A DNA stretch of 6,002 nt from Defluviitaleaceae bacterium (lineage in GTDB: Bacteria > Bacillota > Clostridia > Lachnospirales > WQUN01). Under the pieces are notes generated by a model that was not told the DNA's origin, did not search any database, and saw only the letters and a program-made list of their open reading frames with translations. Each line of letters starts with the position of its first letter. Positions within the stretch are counted from its first letter, which is position 1. The translations under genes and the position numbers were made by a program. Shown in pieces: positions 5,572 to 6,002 of the stretch. Location of the stretch: assembly GCA_009782245.1 (NCBI GenBank), contig WRKK01000194.1, forward strand, positions 1 through 6,002, given 5' to 3'.

Positions 5572-6002
5572 CTATCGTCCGTCCCAGGAAACCAATAAAT
5601 CCACATTTTCCGCCTGTGCAAACGACATTCGCAGTAACACTCGCCCAGCCGTGAAACCCGCTGTGTCTACGCCGCCAACCGCAACCGCCCCATTCGCACC
5701 GTTTGGAGCAATTTCAATTTCTCGGATAATTTCGCCCTGCCGCAATTCCAGACTAACTCCGCCGTTCGCCGAGCCGCTAATCGCCAAATTTCCTAAGTTT
5801 TCAAGGCTCAACTGCGGCGAAAATTGCACAAATCCGTTGCCACTGCCCAATCTAACGTGCCATTCTCCATTTCCGCTAGATGTCCGTAAATCTCGGAAAG
5901 CACCGCTACGCATATTTCCGAAAATATCCTGCATAATGCCGCCGCTCGTGTTCGCAATCGCCATATTTCCACCGCCGATGCCTATATCAAAAATAGAAAC
6001 CA
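5572..6002 (-). CDS. C-terminal part of an unrecognised protein, running off the right edge
   Basis: The minus-strand frame is open from the window edge (first full codon at 6000-5998) to TAG at 5572-5574, giving 142 residues. The ATG at 5964-5962 is an internal methionine: the frame continues upstream as VSIFDIGIGGGN with no stop, and no good Shine-Dalgarno precedes that ATG. The fragment begins Gly/Asn-rich (about 1-25), then NMRSGAFRDLRTSSGNGEW. The rest looks like a beta-rich domain of alternating strands and Gly/Asn turns (WHVRLGSGNGFVQF, GGVSLELRQGE, GRVLLRMSF, NVDLLVSWDGR). There are no cysteines and no membrane segment in the visible part. It is reminiscent of small secreted or surface beta domains, but I cannot name a family. 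It converges on uxaC and shares its terminator. Missing N-terminal sequence prevents a functional call. Confidence 0.72.
   Translation of the reverse strand, partial: VSIFDIGIGGGNMAIANTSGGIMQDIFGNMRSGAFRDLRTSSGNGEWHVRLGSGNGFVQFSPQLSLENLGNLAISGSANGGVSLELRQGEIIREIEIAPNGANGAVAVGGVDTAGFTAGRVLLRMSFAQAENVDLLVSWDGR

Overview
The window looks like bacterial DNA from a low-to-moderate G+C organism with strong AGGAGG-type ribosome binding sites, short intergenic gaps and U-tailed hairpin terminators. Together with a lipobox lipoprotein, internalin-like leucine-rich repeats and several small zinc-ribbon membrane proteins, this suggests an anaerobic gut-type Bacillota (Clostridia-like) bacterium. That placement is inference from style and gene families only; spirochaetes or other gut phyla are not excluded.

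Left part (1-1822). The window opens inside a perfect 8-bp tandem repeat (CATTGAGC, nine copies plus 2 bases) that probably continues beyond the left edge. It is followed by a secreted lipoprotein built almost entirely of about ten 22-residue leucine-rich repeats (146-1183), then by an unrecognised 193-residue protein with one N-terminal membrane helix (1241-1822).

Middle part (1916-3811). Four same-strand genes or gene remnants are packed together. The first and last are clear paralogues: an N-terminal cytoplasmic zinc ribbon, one membrane helix and a shared outer domain of about 90-110 residues that I cannot assign to a known family. Between them lie a two-helix zinc-ribbon protein and a short single-helix ORF. 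Both inner genes look as if one A is missing from a poly-A tract near the start. In the first, the best-placed ATG and the first half of the zinc ribbon (CPEC) are one frame away from the second half (CPTC). This is the most unusual part of the window: either decay, assembly error, slippage-based switching or, least likely, programmed frameshifting. A strong hairpin terminator at 3877-3905 closes the cluster.

Right part (4068-6002). A full-length, confidently recognised glucuronate/galacturonate isomerase (uxaC) stands alone with its own leader and terminator. The terminator is shared with a convergent minus-strand gene whose C-terminal part (143 codons) runs off the right edge. No other hexuronate-pathway gene is visible.

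The envelope genes on the left may act together at the cell surface, but nothing in the sequence gives their biochemical task. uxaC appears functionally separate.
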